The notes beneath the pieces were generated by a model, which made no database searches, had not been told where the DNA came from, and was given only the letters and a program-made list of their open reading frames with translations. From Prostheceraeus crozeri (Eukaryota > Platyhelminthes > Polycladida > Euryleptidae): a stretch of 64,000 nucleotides of DNA. Position numbers and translations under genes: made by a program. This document shows positions 1 to 11,569 of this stretch, in pieces (the stretch's first letter is position 1; every line of letters begins with the position of its first letter). The DNA lies in contig CAJQUW010015379.1 of assembly GCA_907163375.1 (NCBI GenBank), positions 1 through 64,000 on the forward strand. Reading direction: 5' to 3'.

Positions 1-1860
1 GATGCATAAGATGGAGAAATATAAGCACGGCATGACTCTTTAAGATTCCATCTATCAACCAAAGTGAGTTTTATTCCTACACCAGCAGCTTGCCCAATAA
101 TTTGTTTCAGATTTTCGCTTCGCTTGCTCAACGTGGTAATAACGTAGACCACTTTACATCAAAAGTTTCTTGTCATTGAATGTTTCAATTTTTTATTTAC
201 TTGCTCCATTATTATTTCATAACTCCTTTTGATTATTAAGTACCTCAAAATACGACTTTAATTAAACTCTATTATGAACAATTTGTTTTGTGGATTGCTA
301 AGTGTGTGCAAAATAAACAAGCTCGTGAATAAAAAATAGCACACGCATAAAATAAATAGGGATCACTTGCTTTCCATCATAATAATATAGAGAGACAGTT
401 TAACAGACCTAACTGCATTTTATGCTGACATGGTTTTGCCTATCAAAGACTAAATCTGACCAGTTGATTTGATTAGTTAATTAGAGCAATTGGAGTTGCA
501 ATCATGACAAAGACAGCGTCCATTTTCTTGCTTTGCGTTGCTTTCATTACTTTTACTTTATCAATTCTTCCTTATTGAGTAGACTGCTAAAATGGCCGCT
601 TTTCTACTTTTTGCTGAAATTCTTTTTTGGTGCAAGCACCGGCCTTTGGTCGGTCTCACCTGCTTCACAATGCTCTCGCATTCATTGTATGTGATTATTC
701 CACGCTCTTCAACGCTACAGGATTCATTATGGGGTGTTACCGGGTGTCTGAAGCAGCTTTCTTTGTTCTTTCTGAACTCGCAACCGCGCAATGAAAATCA
801 CCTTCAGGCCGTAACCGGTTAATGAACTCGCTTATCAATGTGCTGCTCCGCATAAATGTCGCAAATCTTGTGCCTCTCATTTTTTGTAATTGTGTTCACT
901 GAACGCAAATACCTGTGAACCAAACAAGAAAGTCATTACTTCAGGCGGACTGAACATTATTCGGCGGCTTTGTTTTAAAGTTCTCGATTCATGTTGGCGA
1001 ATTGATTAGTTTCAATCTCTAGCTTCAAAAGAAAAATACTGTAAAGAGCCACAAACGGTCATGGACGCTGATTTAGATAAAAGTTGACCAATTAACCTTA
1101 AAGCGTCGTAAAATCCGGCTGCAAAGTTCTCCATAAAAAAATCAGCATCTTCCTCATCATACATATCCCCATAAAATGCACCTAGGCAATTTGCAAAATA
1201 TCCAAAGTTTGAAGACACAGTTGTGAAGTTGAAATAACATAGGCCATCGACTGAAGAATATATCAAAAGAAATGGATAACGTCGACTTTTTCTAACAAGT
1301 AATGACTACTGAAGTTTCGATAGTTCAAGTTTGATTACTTGATTCGGAAAGTCGGATGCTCGAACAATTTTGTCCTATACCCCACCGCTGAAAGTTAGCT
1401 CGACTTTTCAACTGTATGAAAACATAGAGGACATATCCCTACACTGTAAATCATGAAGTCCTATTAAAGTACCAATCTGAGTACCAATCGGAAGAGCACC
1501 AAATTTACCGAACCTGAATTCCTCAGAAGTACTGATTGAGCTCTAATATGATGAAATATCAATGTCAATCCAGTCAATCTTTATTTCAAAAAATATTGTA
1601 AAATTGTATTATCACTATAATTACTTTATTACTTAAAAAATCGAAATATTGATTTAAAAGCACATTTATAAAACAGAAGATCGCATTTGACAAGATATCT
1701 GCTCCAATTTTATAACTATTCCAAATTGAAAGTAGCTTCGCTTGAAATCCGTGATCAAGATGGAGTGTGGTGTGCAAAACTATGTAATAGAATGGAGCGC
1801 TTGCGCCGTGGACCTCGGATGTATAAGAACGTGACATGAGTCCAAATTCAATTAGTGTAC
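1..1860. other. no recognisable feature
   Basis: AT-rich sequence with only short, poorly supported reading frames on both strands. I see no conserved protein motif, repeat or RNA signature here. Confidence 0.5.
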
Positions 1861-1867
1861 AGCTGGT

Positions 1868-2012
1868 GACTGACGGCGCACGCCTCGATCTGGATAATAG
1901 ACTAGTCTATTAATAGATGTCTGATCATCCCAGCTGAGACAGCCGATGTAAGCATCACACGAGTGTGCATTGTCGACTGTGGGAAGGTTAACCAATCAGC
2001 GGAACCTATCAA
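1868..2012 (+). repeat. dispersed repeat R1, copy 1
   Basis: This segment matches the reverse complement of 42,838-42,950. Shared blocks in the same order include TGACGG, TCGAT, GACTA and CAGCTGAGACA, followed by a GCATTGT-GAC block. The copies differ by small indels, so both are old. Its class is unknown; a short non-autonomous element is the simplest reading. Confidence 0.5.
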
Positions 2013-5000
2013 CAAGTCGGAAATTTAAAACACAGTGAGTGTTCAACACACTAAAATCCATTTCTAAAAATCAACAGTGTATACTATTACTCACTAAAAC
2101 TGGATTTTCTTCAATTAATTTATGATGTCACACCAATGCACACAGGAGCTTTATTTGTCAAAATTCTTCCAAATTTCTATAGCTCTCCTATTCAGTTATC
2201 TGTCAACTTATCAAGTTCCTGCATGAGCCAATTCATTCAAAATTCCAGTGATAGCAAACCAATCCGCTAAAAAACAATCTATTTCTGTGGTTTCAACATA
2301 TAGAGAATTTCAAAGTGATATAAACGCTTTTGATCTCAGATTTCTGTCATCCCACGGACAGGTAGGCTAATATTTCAGTAGATTTTCTTGAGTTACGTAA
2401 TTTGTTTGTTGATTTGCTTGTAAACAATATTTTCTGTGACTTCGACATTCAAAGAGACCTTCTAGCCCCCATAAAAAGATAGCATTGTGGCCTCTAATCA
2501 TCTTTGATCCTCTTAGTTTTGAGATGGAAAGGCGTGAATGAAATTTCCTCTACGCTGCTACTTTGCGCCCTTTCATCACAGTCTTATGAGGGGCTTCAGT
2601 TGACAGGTGTGTAATCAAACACAAAATGAGGTCGAGTTGACGATAAATTCTACTACCTCGACAGTTTCTCCAGGGCAGTGTTGGATTTCTTTGTCATCGA
2701 AGCGTTCATTTCGACTGAGTTTCTTGCTCAATATTATGCACTAGGAAGATAAAATCAGGATAATTCACTGGTTTGCAATACTTGTGCAAACCGGAGCAGT
2801 GATCTGTCATTGTCAAGGATTTCATCGCTATGTCACTCACATGTGAACTTTTGTTCCACATTCATCCTGTCCCCCGATACTTAGCACTGCAGGACTGTCC
2901 TATCACTCAATGAAGCCAGTCAGGTGACTTGCAGAGTCTATACAGTCTGTCGCACTTTTAAATGCCGGCATTGGTTACTCGTCCACCTTTTGATCTCAAA
3001 GTCACGTCAAAAGATGGATTTAGACCTACATGTACACTTCCTCCGTCTATTCATTTTATTCACAAATGCTAACATGAACCAGAGTTGTAACCGGTAGGGG
3101 TCGACCGGAGCCTGATCGCCCGTCGGGTGGAGTCTTCCGGTCATTCAACGGTCGGGCCATTTGGCATTGGCGGGCAAATGCCGGTCAGGATTCAATTCTT
3201 CTTCCTCTCTCCTCTCATCCGTTACTGACTTCCTTCTCCCCATATGTCCTCTCGGTCAAAGACTCTCTCCTTTTCCCTCTATCCCTGGTTTACCGAGCTA
3301 CCATACTCATGCCTCTTCTTTTTCCTGTCTGTCTCCGTCACAGATTTGTCTAAATCACTAGTTTTCATGTCAACCGAGTCCCTGTGGTCTACATGTATCG
3401 TCTCTCCACACCCTGCTGTGCATCAGTGTCTTTTCCTTACACTTGCTGACCACTTATGTATACTTTCACTCTATGACTGAAGATGCCACAAGTTGTTTCT
3501 TTGTTTATCTGAATTTGTTTCTTAATTTCTTTGTTTATCAAGGGAAAAAGCACTATTAGTATTTTTTTCGTCAGGACTAGTTTTATTTCAGGCATTTTTC
3601 ATCAGATGTCTTGTACATTTATGTATGGTCCGATTTGTAATATTTCTTCACCGTTTCAGGTGTCAATGGATAAACTCGATGGTAAGCGATTTCGCAACTA
3701 TCACTTATGAGGGCCACAGCGTCAGGATATGTCATTGTTGGGAACTGCTGGGAATTCCCAATAATTTCTTAATAGTCTTAATAATAGAAGTACAAATAGG
3801 ATAGTTCCAAAGAACCGCAAGCTTACAAGCACGGTTGCTGTGCAAAAACAAGAGAAAAGCAAAGACAACAGAAATTTGAGTCAATCACACACGCAAGGCT
3901 AATGTCGCTATATTTGTGACCAACAGCCAGCTGCTCCCACTGGTCAAATGAAACTAGGATTTGCAAGATTCCATCCGTAGTAACATGTCCTTAAGAATTA
4001 TTATTTACAGTATAAAGCAGAATGACATGCGTGGTGATATCGTGTGACTCGATTCGATCTAAACTTTTGTACCACTTCGTGAAATAATTACAAGATCCAA
4101 GATCAAAAACAAGATCAGATGCAGAAGGTCAATGATGTGAAAAGACAGAAATCCAAATTACTTCAAAATGAATATCTAAAGACAATGACAACTATTAAGT
4201 CAATACATGACACCAACACCCTTGATTGCCCGACCACACTCGCCCGATCTAGGAATCGTGCTCGCACCTTCTTCACTAGGCCACGCTAATTGTTCAAACG
4301 GAATGCGAGTGAAGGCAGAAGTCAGTGATACCGACAGCATATTGTCCTATAATTATTGACAGAACGCTACCAGCGTTTACGACTACGTCACAGTGTTAGT
4401 GTCTTGTATTGACTTAATAGCTGTCATTCTCTTTAGATATTCAATGTACTAAGACAGATCTTTGTTGACAATCTACTTCAAAATGATCAACCAATGTAAT
4501 GATGCTGAAAATTTAGACAGAATATTTTTTCAATTGGCCCGATTTGTTATCATCAGCTGATGTCATCTCAAAAACATTTTCACTCAGTAATTTCACGCAT
4601 ACATCAAAGGTAAATGCATAGAGTAAGTATATTAGGTAGATTGGTAACTCCGCATTTATTAAATCCCCAATGTGTATGCACTTTCGATTTTGTTAAATGA
4701 ACTCGAGGGGGATACAGGTAGTATTGTCATCAAATGTGAGACATGTAAATTTTTGCAGTTTTGCAGAAATTACAACGGAATTGAGTTATCATGATAGCAA
4801 AAGTAAATGATATTATTTTACAGATCGTCCGTGTCATGACAGCCTTGGAGTGTTAATGTTTGTTAAATTAGCAAGCAACTCGATGACCTGCTATTGCTTT
4901 CATGCTGAACCTCAAGAGAGCCTTCTTAAGCGAGATCATATCATAAGCAACCTGCCACTGGTAGGGCAAAACAGCAGAATTAAGGACAATCATTTCAATC

Positions 5001-5340
5001 AAATTTGAAAGATGTTTGTGGTCACTTTGTTGTGTGTCCACATCACAATTCAGATTAATTAGAATTATTCAAATTAAAATAGAATTAAAACAATTAATTT
5101 CAGCCAAGAAAGCACGGATAATATCGCGACATTTTCATGAAGACTTCCATTATAATACAATTCATGAAATTCCCTTGATAATCAGCTTGATTTCCGCTTA
5201 GTTAGGATGCTTATTAGCAAATATTCATTCCTTTTGATATCCAACTTGTTTCATACTACTTATAAAGAGGACGTCATCTCGGTAGTATATAAATTTGCAA
5301 ATTTGACTTTTTTAAAACTGCTCAAATACTTTTTTTGACA
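2013..5340. other. no recognisable feature
   Basis: No conserved coding motif was found. A short GC-richer patch around 3,080-3,180 contains several GGTCG and CCGGT words and may be a degraded repeat, but I could not find a second copy in the window. Confidence 0.4.
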
Positions 5341-5344
5341 ACGG

Positions 5345-5446
5345 GAACGTTATCTCCGCAAAAAACTGAATCTTTTGATATAAAATTTTTCACCGTATAC
5401 AGATACTTTTTGGGTCGACACTTTACCTATATATCCCCACTCTATG
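5345..5446 (+). repeat. dispersed repeat R2, copy 1
   Basis: About 100 bp here is a direct repeat of 60,497-60,600. Both copies share TCTCCGCAAAAAACTGAATC, then TTTTCAC, GTCGACACT and TACCTA in the same order. Similarity stops abruptly on both sides, which suggests an inserted short element rather than a segmental duplication. No coding potential is visible. Confidence 0.6.
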
Positions 5447-7110
5447 GGTAAATGCAAAAATCAAAAATTGTGAGGCTTCTGGTAACTTAGTTACTGAACC
5501 GTCATCAGGTTCTAAACGTTGTAGATTTCTCTTTCAATGATTATGTACTATATCATATGTAGAATGGTTCCTTGCATGTCTATTCCGTTAATAGAATATA
5601 TGTAGAAAATACATGTATTCTCCAAAATTATATTACAAATGAATTACATAATGTTCACAAGCAACAAAAATGACAATTCATGAGGGTTTTGGAGAAAAGG
5701 ACCAGTGGACCCTCAACAAGGGGTATATATTTGGCCCTTACAATAACAATGCATATACACATACCTTCATTCAGGAAAGTCTCGAGCTAAAATATAAGGC
5801 TCATTAACAAGAACAAACACTTCTATAGAATTAGCTTTCTGCAGATTCTTTTTCGATGATCATATTTATAGAGAGATTACAACAATCGTTAATGAGTAAA
5901 ATATATAAACATGCTCATCATTTGGTCTTCTAGAGTGACTCCATTTTGTTAATTAGGTATTTTCGTACAATACATATTTCGAGCTTTTTTGCCACTTGGA
6001 AGCAAATTCCACGTGAAAGAAATTTGAAATGTACTCGTTCTTTGTTCTAGCGGCTTTTTACAGTACGGTAATTTGAAATTTTATAGGCGTCTAGTAGATG
6101 GCTCAACATAATTTTGATAAATAGATGACAGCATACTATTTTAATGCTTAATTTTCTAGGCGAGTATTGATGTAATAGTTCGCACTGGTACACAGCTTCT
6201 TCGATGTTCACGATTTGTTCATCCTCATAGAATGATATTTTTATTGACTCTTTTTTTCCAATGAATTCTTTTGATCAATGGCTTATGAATTTTTTGTTAT
6301 CTACAACTAGATATTTTGTTTCTACTTCCATATTATTAAAGGTAGACAAAGTTGATTATGCGTGGAATTCAAAGTTATTGACTTCATCATGCTCGTGCAT
6401 GCGCGTTGTTAAAAAGATCGCGAATGCAAATCTTGGTGATGAATCTGTGTGAACAACTCGTCGTAAATCTCATGATGATGGTTTCTAAGCCAATGGTTTA
6501 CAAAGTTTTCATTGCAGATAATGTTGCTTTTGAGATCTTCTCAGCTGTTGTGAAAGTGATTGAATGATATTATTAGTCATGTAGACATAGTTTCGATGGA
6601 GATTGATAAATCTGTATAAATAATTGCCAAACTGATGATGTCAATGAATTCCGATAATCCCACAGAGGAAGGACACTAAAATTCATCAATCTTCATGATT
6701 ACGTCCAGAAATTGAAGTGGAACCATTTTTTACTTTAAAAACATGATATTTAAATGTTGATTTAATAAATCTTGCCATGACGTTAATTTTTCAGTGTATA
6801 TTTCATTAAGAAGTTAACATGACAAAATGTGTTTCAACGCATTGCTGTTGATTGTATAAAAAGGATGGTTTTGCCTTGCATCGGTCAGGTTGCCCTAACT
6901 CCTCCCACGAAACCTTTATGGCAAGATATAGCATTCCTTGAAGTACTTGACCAAAATTTCGAAATGTATTACTATGTTCGCGCCATCGCAATGTTGAAGA
7001 CTTTGGAAAGTAAAATCGTAAATAAAGTACGTTTTTCACTAGTTGCAGAAACTTAAACTCGCGTCTTATTAACTTTACATGATTAAAGACTGATGTTAAA
7101 GATTGTAAGA
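5447..7110. other. no recognisable feature
   Basis: AT-rich; short open frames lack conserved motifs and have no clear splice-site context. Nothing can be supported. Confidence 0.45.
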
Positions 7111-7119
7111 CTATATGTT

Positions 7120-7300
7120 CACCTCGAGGAACAACAACCTGTCCATCGCGTAAGCGATCTCTCCTAATGATTGCATAGGCTGTGTTCGGTTTGATATTTA
7201 ACTGAGAAGCAAGTTGAGAAAGTCTTCTCTTTCAGCAGCCTGAAAAAGCCTCTGCTTATCGTCATCTCTTATTCGCTGCCTCATCATCTCGCTCGTCAGC
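7120..7300 (-). pseudogene. transposase N-terminal helix-turn-helix fragment (Tc1/IS630-like)
   Basis: Reading the minus strand, the translation resembles the DNA-binding head of Tc1/IS630-type transposases. It opens with RDDDKQRLFQAAERE and, after one frame break, continues with QLASQLNIKPNTAYAIIRRD and then VVVPRG. The pattern of a short helix, a turn and an arginine-rich recognition helix followed by a PRG linker is typical of these proteins, which bind the transposon ends. No catalytic DDE domain follows: downstream sequence (below 7,100) has no transposase motif. It is a broken fragment. Four iteron-like repeats lie just upstream (7,315-7,443). Family assignment beyond an HTH transposase is inference. 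Confidence 0.5.
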
Positions 7301-7314
7301 ACAGTTAGACTGAT

Positions 7315-7443
7315 AATTTGATACTTGACTGCACATGTTGACTCTTGATTGCTTTATTTTGATACATGACTGCAATTCACAACGATCAGAAGTGTCTTTT
7401 CTTGCATTTGACAATTGACTGCACTTATCTGACAAGCGACTGT
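7315..7443. repeat. four iteron-like repeats beside the transposase fragment
   Basis: Four imperfect copies of TTTGATACWTGACTGCA occur at about 7,317, 7,357, 7,406 and 7,428, all in the same orientation and 22-49 bp apart. They lie upstream of the HTH transposase fragment. Clustered subterminal repeats are often transposase-binding sites, so this may be the end of the same dead element; that link is inference. Confidence 0.45.
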
Positions 7444-8706
7444 ACTATGTGGATACATGGGTGGTAAAAACTAAAATGGATATGAATCACATGTGCTCAA
7501 TTTATCCGGAACCAGAGTTTGCCTAAAAATTGCTCAGTGTTTTTAAGACAAGAAGCGTGGTGAACGATTATGTTTTATGACAATACGAATTGTATTGTTA
7601 AATTGCCTATTTTGAAATGAATAGCAATGAGAATGTCCGAAATTGCGTCTTTGTTCTCCGCTTAGATAACATGTGTTTTATACATCAACAGCGTACTGGG
7701 ATAGCAATCACGCCTATGGCCTTGGATTTCAGTTGACACAAAATAATTAACATGCGTTGACAACGTGGTTGACAAACACGTCATTAAAAATGAAATCAGC
7801 CATTTGAGACTTTGAAATAGGCGACAACAACGTGAAACCGCCTTGTAACACATACATATTCTTGTATCAAAAACCTTTGACTGCATACAGTACATCGGCA
7901 TACCTGTTTGTTTACTGGTTAGTCTACTGCAGGTTGAACCACACCCAAAAGATAATACTCGTATGTATCCTTCAGCGGGACTTTACCTGCCGTGACGCGT
8001 TAACTGCCACTTACGTTGAATCCTCAGCTTCAGCGCCTCAGGAAAGACGGTGACAGCAGCTGAACATCGAAAGCTTGCCAAATATTCGAATTGGTCGCCA
8101 GCATATGAGATCATTCCCATTTATATTGGAAGATTTGGAGCTTGGTGTCCTTCTGTTGTATCTTTCGTACGTCAGGTTGATAGGAGGGTTGAAAAAGCCA
8201 CTGGGGATCCAAGATATCTTTTTTTATGCAAAGACTCAACATGGCTTTTCTGAGGGGGAAGGTTGCTTCTGTTCTGGCTACTTTACCACCTGCCAGAGAT
8301 TTATTTGAAATTTTTGATTTTTGTTCAATTAATTTTCTTAGGTAATTCGGACTTAATTTCTGAGCATGGGTAGTTTGTATTTGCACATTATGTTCCTGTA
8401 TTTGTCGTGTATAGGTGCACATTTCTCTTGAAATAAATTGAGTTACTGGGTCTATAAATAAGCAACACCATGAGTGGAATCTTGATTTTATGGCATTTGT
8501 GTATCACCAATATTAGCCCATTTATAACTGAAATGCTATTTAAAGTTGTTTCTAGACATCGTGCGAAGTTCAGAATAGTACCATTAGGACCACGTTGATC
8601 TCTTCCTTCATCGGCCCAAGTAAATGCTCAACTGACATCTCTTCTGCTAGATTCACTTATGAATGAAGTTCACATATGAGAGTCATTTGTAAGTTCACTC
8701 AAGAGT
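7444..8706. other. no recognisable feature
   Basis: Overlapping open frames on both strands between 8,050 and 8,420 encode proteins without recognisable motifs. I treat them as chance frames. Confidence 0.4.
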
Positions 8707-8841
8707 GTCGTCCAGAACGCGGACCGCACAGTGCGGAGTGCAACCCCAAAATCTCCGAAATCGGAGCGCCGAGCGCACTTGGTCAGCCGAACTGGAGTGC
8801 AGAATGCAAAAGTTTTACAGGAGCGTGACCACGTCTGTCTA
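8707..8841 (+). repeat. dispersed repeat R3, copy 1
   Basis: A GC-richer block that matches 18,044-18,177 in direct orientation. Shared words in order are AAATCTCCGAAAT, GGAGCG, GAGCGCACT, GTCAGCC, AACTGG and TTTTAC, with GAGCG-type words after them. The GC content differs sharply from the flanks, as expected for an inserted repeat. Class unknown. Confidence 0.55.
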
Positions 8842-9200
8842 TTAATAAGTTTAGCAATAGCACTTGCAAGTAGTCACTTTTGTGCATTTTCCCAATCATT
8901 TGAATTCCCTACTTATTTACCTTACTGAAGCCTTCTTTTTATCCATTTAGGAACACGGCCTCCCTCCTGATGTTGGACCACGACTTTCGATTTTGCGCTA
9001 TTGACTGCCACCTCAGTGGTAACTCATCGCTTCAAAGTCGTCTCTGTCTTCCTCGACTTCCTCCTCCCACTCGTAGCTGCCATTCTAACACTCTTCTAGT
9101 CCATCGATTGTCATTTCTTTTGTGAGATGGCCTGATGAGAAAAGAAACTTTTCGCTTCTTTGGCAAGATCCCTTACTTGTGATATTTTTTTCTCTCCCTT
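8842..9200. other. no recognisable feature
   Basis: Nothing conserved was seen; it may include the degraded 3' tail of the LINE fossil that starts at 9,205. Confidence 0.35.
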
Positions 9201-9204
9201 CTTC

Positions 9205-9910
9205 TTAAGCTTTTCTATTTGACCATTCGTCAGGGACTATGTGGGAGAACCACACATCATTACCGACAGTATACACGTATCAAACAGTCGCTTCTGGTGC
9301 TTCATTTGGATTTCCTTCGATATTAAGAAGTTGGTTCTTGAGTTTCCAAAATGCTTTCCATAAATTTTGTATCTGTCTTTCGATCTCTTTTTGTTGTCGG
9401 TCTTGGAATGAAATTAGCTGGCCTAAGTGTACATATTAAATATTGTTTTCGTCGATTTCTATTAGATTTCTAGACAATTGGTCAACACCTTTGCTTTCTT
9501 TCTGTTCATCTCAAGCGGCCTTACCTCTCTAGTTCAGTTCGTTTGTCATTAATTGAAGGTCATATCCGTTTGTACAAAAAGAACAAGATCGTCAGTGAAT
9601 CTCAGCGCCTGTAAGCTTTGTCCGTCATTGGACAACCCAGACATTTATGGCCAGTTGCATTGTCTGAAGACTTCCTCCAGTATTGCAAAGAACAACTTCG
9701 GTGAGAGCGGATCTCCTTGTCTGACTTTTTACCGGGGTTTTCAAGTGTGATACTGGCTGATGCATTCAAATGAATGTTTTCTAATAAGCGAAAAGTTTTA
9801 CCTTTTATACTTTGTTTACAAAGAGCATTAAAAAGCTTTTGATGATTGACCGAACCAAATGCTCTCTCGAATTTCCATTGATTCCTTGGGCTTCCAAAAA
9901 TCATTCGTAT
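9205..9910 (-). pseudogene. LINE reverse transcriptase fossil (RTE-like)
   Basis: Minus-strand translations in shifting frames reproduce consecutive reverse-transcriptase blocks in order. They are FERAFGSVNHQKLF (motif A region, usually EKAFDSV), RLLENIHLNASASI, GDPLSPKLFFAILEEVF (motif B), RFTDDLVLF (motif C, with TDD where ADD is usual, at 9,577-9,603), LEMNRKKAKVL, a YLGQ-like thumb, and KRLFDTCILSVMMCG. Such enzymes copy their own RNA by target-primed reverse transcription. The copy lacks the endonuclease and most of the fingers and has several frame breaks and stops. The wording of the blocks is closest to RTE-like LINEs, and the tails at 47.1 and 63.7 kb look like the same group; clade assignment is inference. 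Confidence 0.75.
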
Positions 9911-11208
9911 GGATAATCACATTTGAAGATATTGAGGACTATAGAATGCCATCTCACAGATTCATTGGAAACGTCATTTTTGACGGAAAATCTCAAGATT
10001 TCATGCACTTTAGTCTCATTCCTTACAGAACTCGTTCCTGTCAATTTCTTTTTGTAATCAATCTGACTTTTCAGTGCAGTCAGCCAGCTTGGCTTCGTAG
10101 ACAACAATCACAAAGATACCTTATGGCCAAATTTTTGCAAAATTTCAAAATTTTCAAATTCAGGTCAAATTTGATGATCAAAATTATGAAATTGCATTTT
10201 AGTTCAAAGATGTGTGACCTATAGCAAATGAATACATCATAAGAAAGCCCACACCCTAAATGTGCTGCAGTATGAATTTTATATCATTCAGAGCAGTAGT
10301 TTAGAAGTAAAGTATGGATCGGAATCAGACCGCTTGATATTTAATCATTTCAGAGTACTGCATGGAAATTGGATAGAGCTAGGACATTGCTGGCAACTCG
10401 TCAATGTTACGGCATCAGTAATAATATGTAAATACCACAGAGGTAGTTGTCTTAAAAGATCAAGCATGAAAATCTGTCCAACCATCATCCAATCAAACAG
10501 CCGTGTTGACGTCATAAATACGAATGAATTAGTTTTCTCGTAGTTCCAATTTGTACGTGCATTCGCATCATTTCGCATACTAATTTCGTATCTACCCTTT
10601 TACAATGCACATGCAGCAATGTAGCATTCGTACTGTTTCTAAATTTCCGGGCAAACATCAATGTTGTTACCATCAAAGCTACGATCTGTAAAGGGTCAAG
10701 AATTCAAAAAATTTAGTTGACAGTTATGACAACAAGATAAGAATCCTCCAGGAATATTTCCGAAAAGGCTGAATCGAACAGAGACCTCGATAGGCAGTGT
10801 CTCTCAGAGTCCATTGGTGCACAAAGTCACCAACTCTACTGCGTGACAAAAAAATCTTAACACTTATTTTTAGGAAAAATTATTTTAATTAATCAGTTAA
10901 TATCAAAACTGTCACTATAAAAGATAAAAATCTATTTCACTAATGTCTAGCAACATGCATACCGTTAATGCAAGCTCAAATTCTTTTATTCATAGAGTCC
11001 ATCCAATCTCTCTTGCTAAATGCTCTCTCATTGTTCCACCAATCTTTCAGAAAGTGCTTTGATGATGGTAGGAGAATGTGGATGCGAGCATTTCATCCTT
11101 TTACCTAGCTGATCCTGCACGTACTCGATTGGTGAAGGATAGGAGAACGTGAAGGCCATGGGAGGTACTCAACTTCTTATCTTTCAATTCCTGAGCTGTT
11201 GCCACCTC
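9911..11208. other. no recognisable feature
   Basis: May contain the unrecognisable 5' part of the adjacent LINE fossil. No other motif is visible. Confidence 0.35.
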
Positions 11209-11361
11209 AGGTCTATTGCACCGGATGTGAAGAGTGAAGAGCAAAATTTCTGATGGTGATGAGTGACGGTGAGAGTGTTGCACCAACTGTTCTTCGCACT
11301 CCACTCTCACTCTTCAAGTTGACGAGTTAAAATCCATTTCGAGTTGATTAAGTGACGTCAA

Positions 11362-11569
11362 ATGATGTCAGTAACCAAAAATAGTCCTAACTTTGACTGT
11401 ATTGAAATCAGAAGGCCGATAATGTCAGAAGGAAAAAGATACATCGAACTGCTTAAAGCGATTGAAGAAAGATCAGAAAAATTATTTGGGCAGATTTTGG
11501 CTGAATTAACAGCAGCTGATAAGGAAGTTTTCTATAGAAGTCAAGTCGTAAATGAACTGCATGTACGTG
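11362..11569 (+). other. short open frame in the left arm of the split element
   Basis: An ATG-started frame reads MMSVTKNSPNF and then KRYIELLKAIEERSEKLFGQ, giving a charged helical segment. It stays open across the hAT boundary for a few residues. If the hAT insertion is discounted, the frame remains open for roughly 27 codons beyond 13,574. I do not recognise the protein. It may be a chance frame or the remnant of a small transposon-encoded protein. Confidence 0.2.

Noticed and set aside
1980-2012. CCAAT box promoter
   Set aside because: A single CCAATCAG word inside a dispersed repeat with no gene downstream.
3080-3180. GC-rich patch as a CpG-island promoter
   Set aside because: Too short, no adjacent coding exon, and it looks like a degraded repeat.
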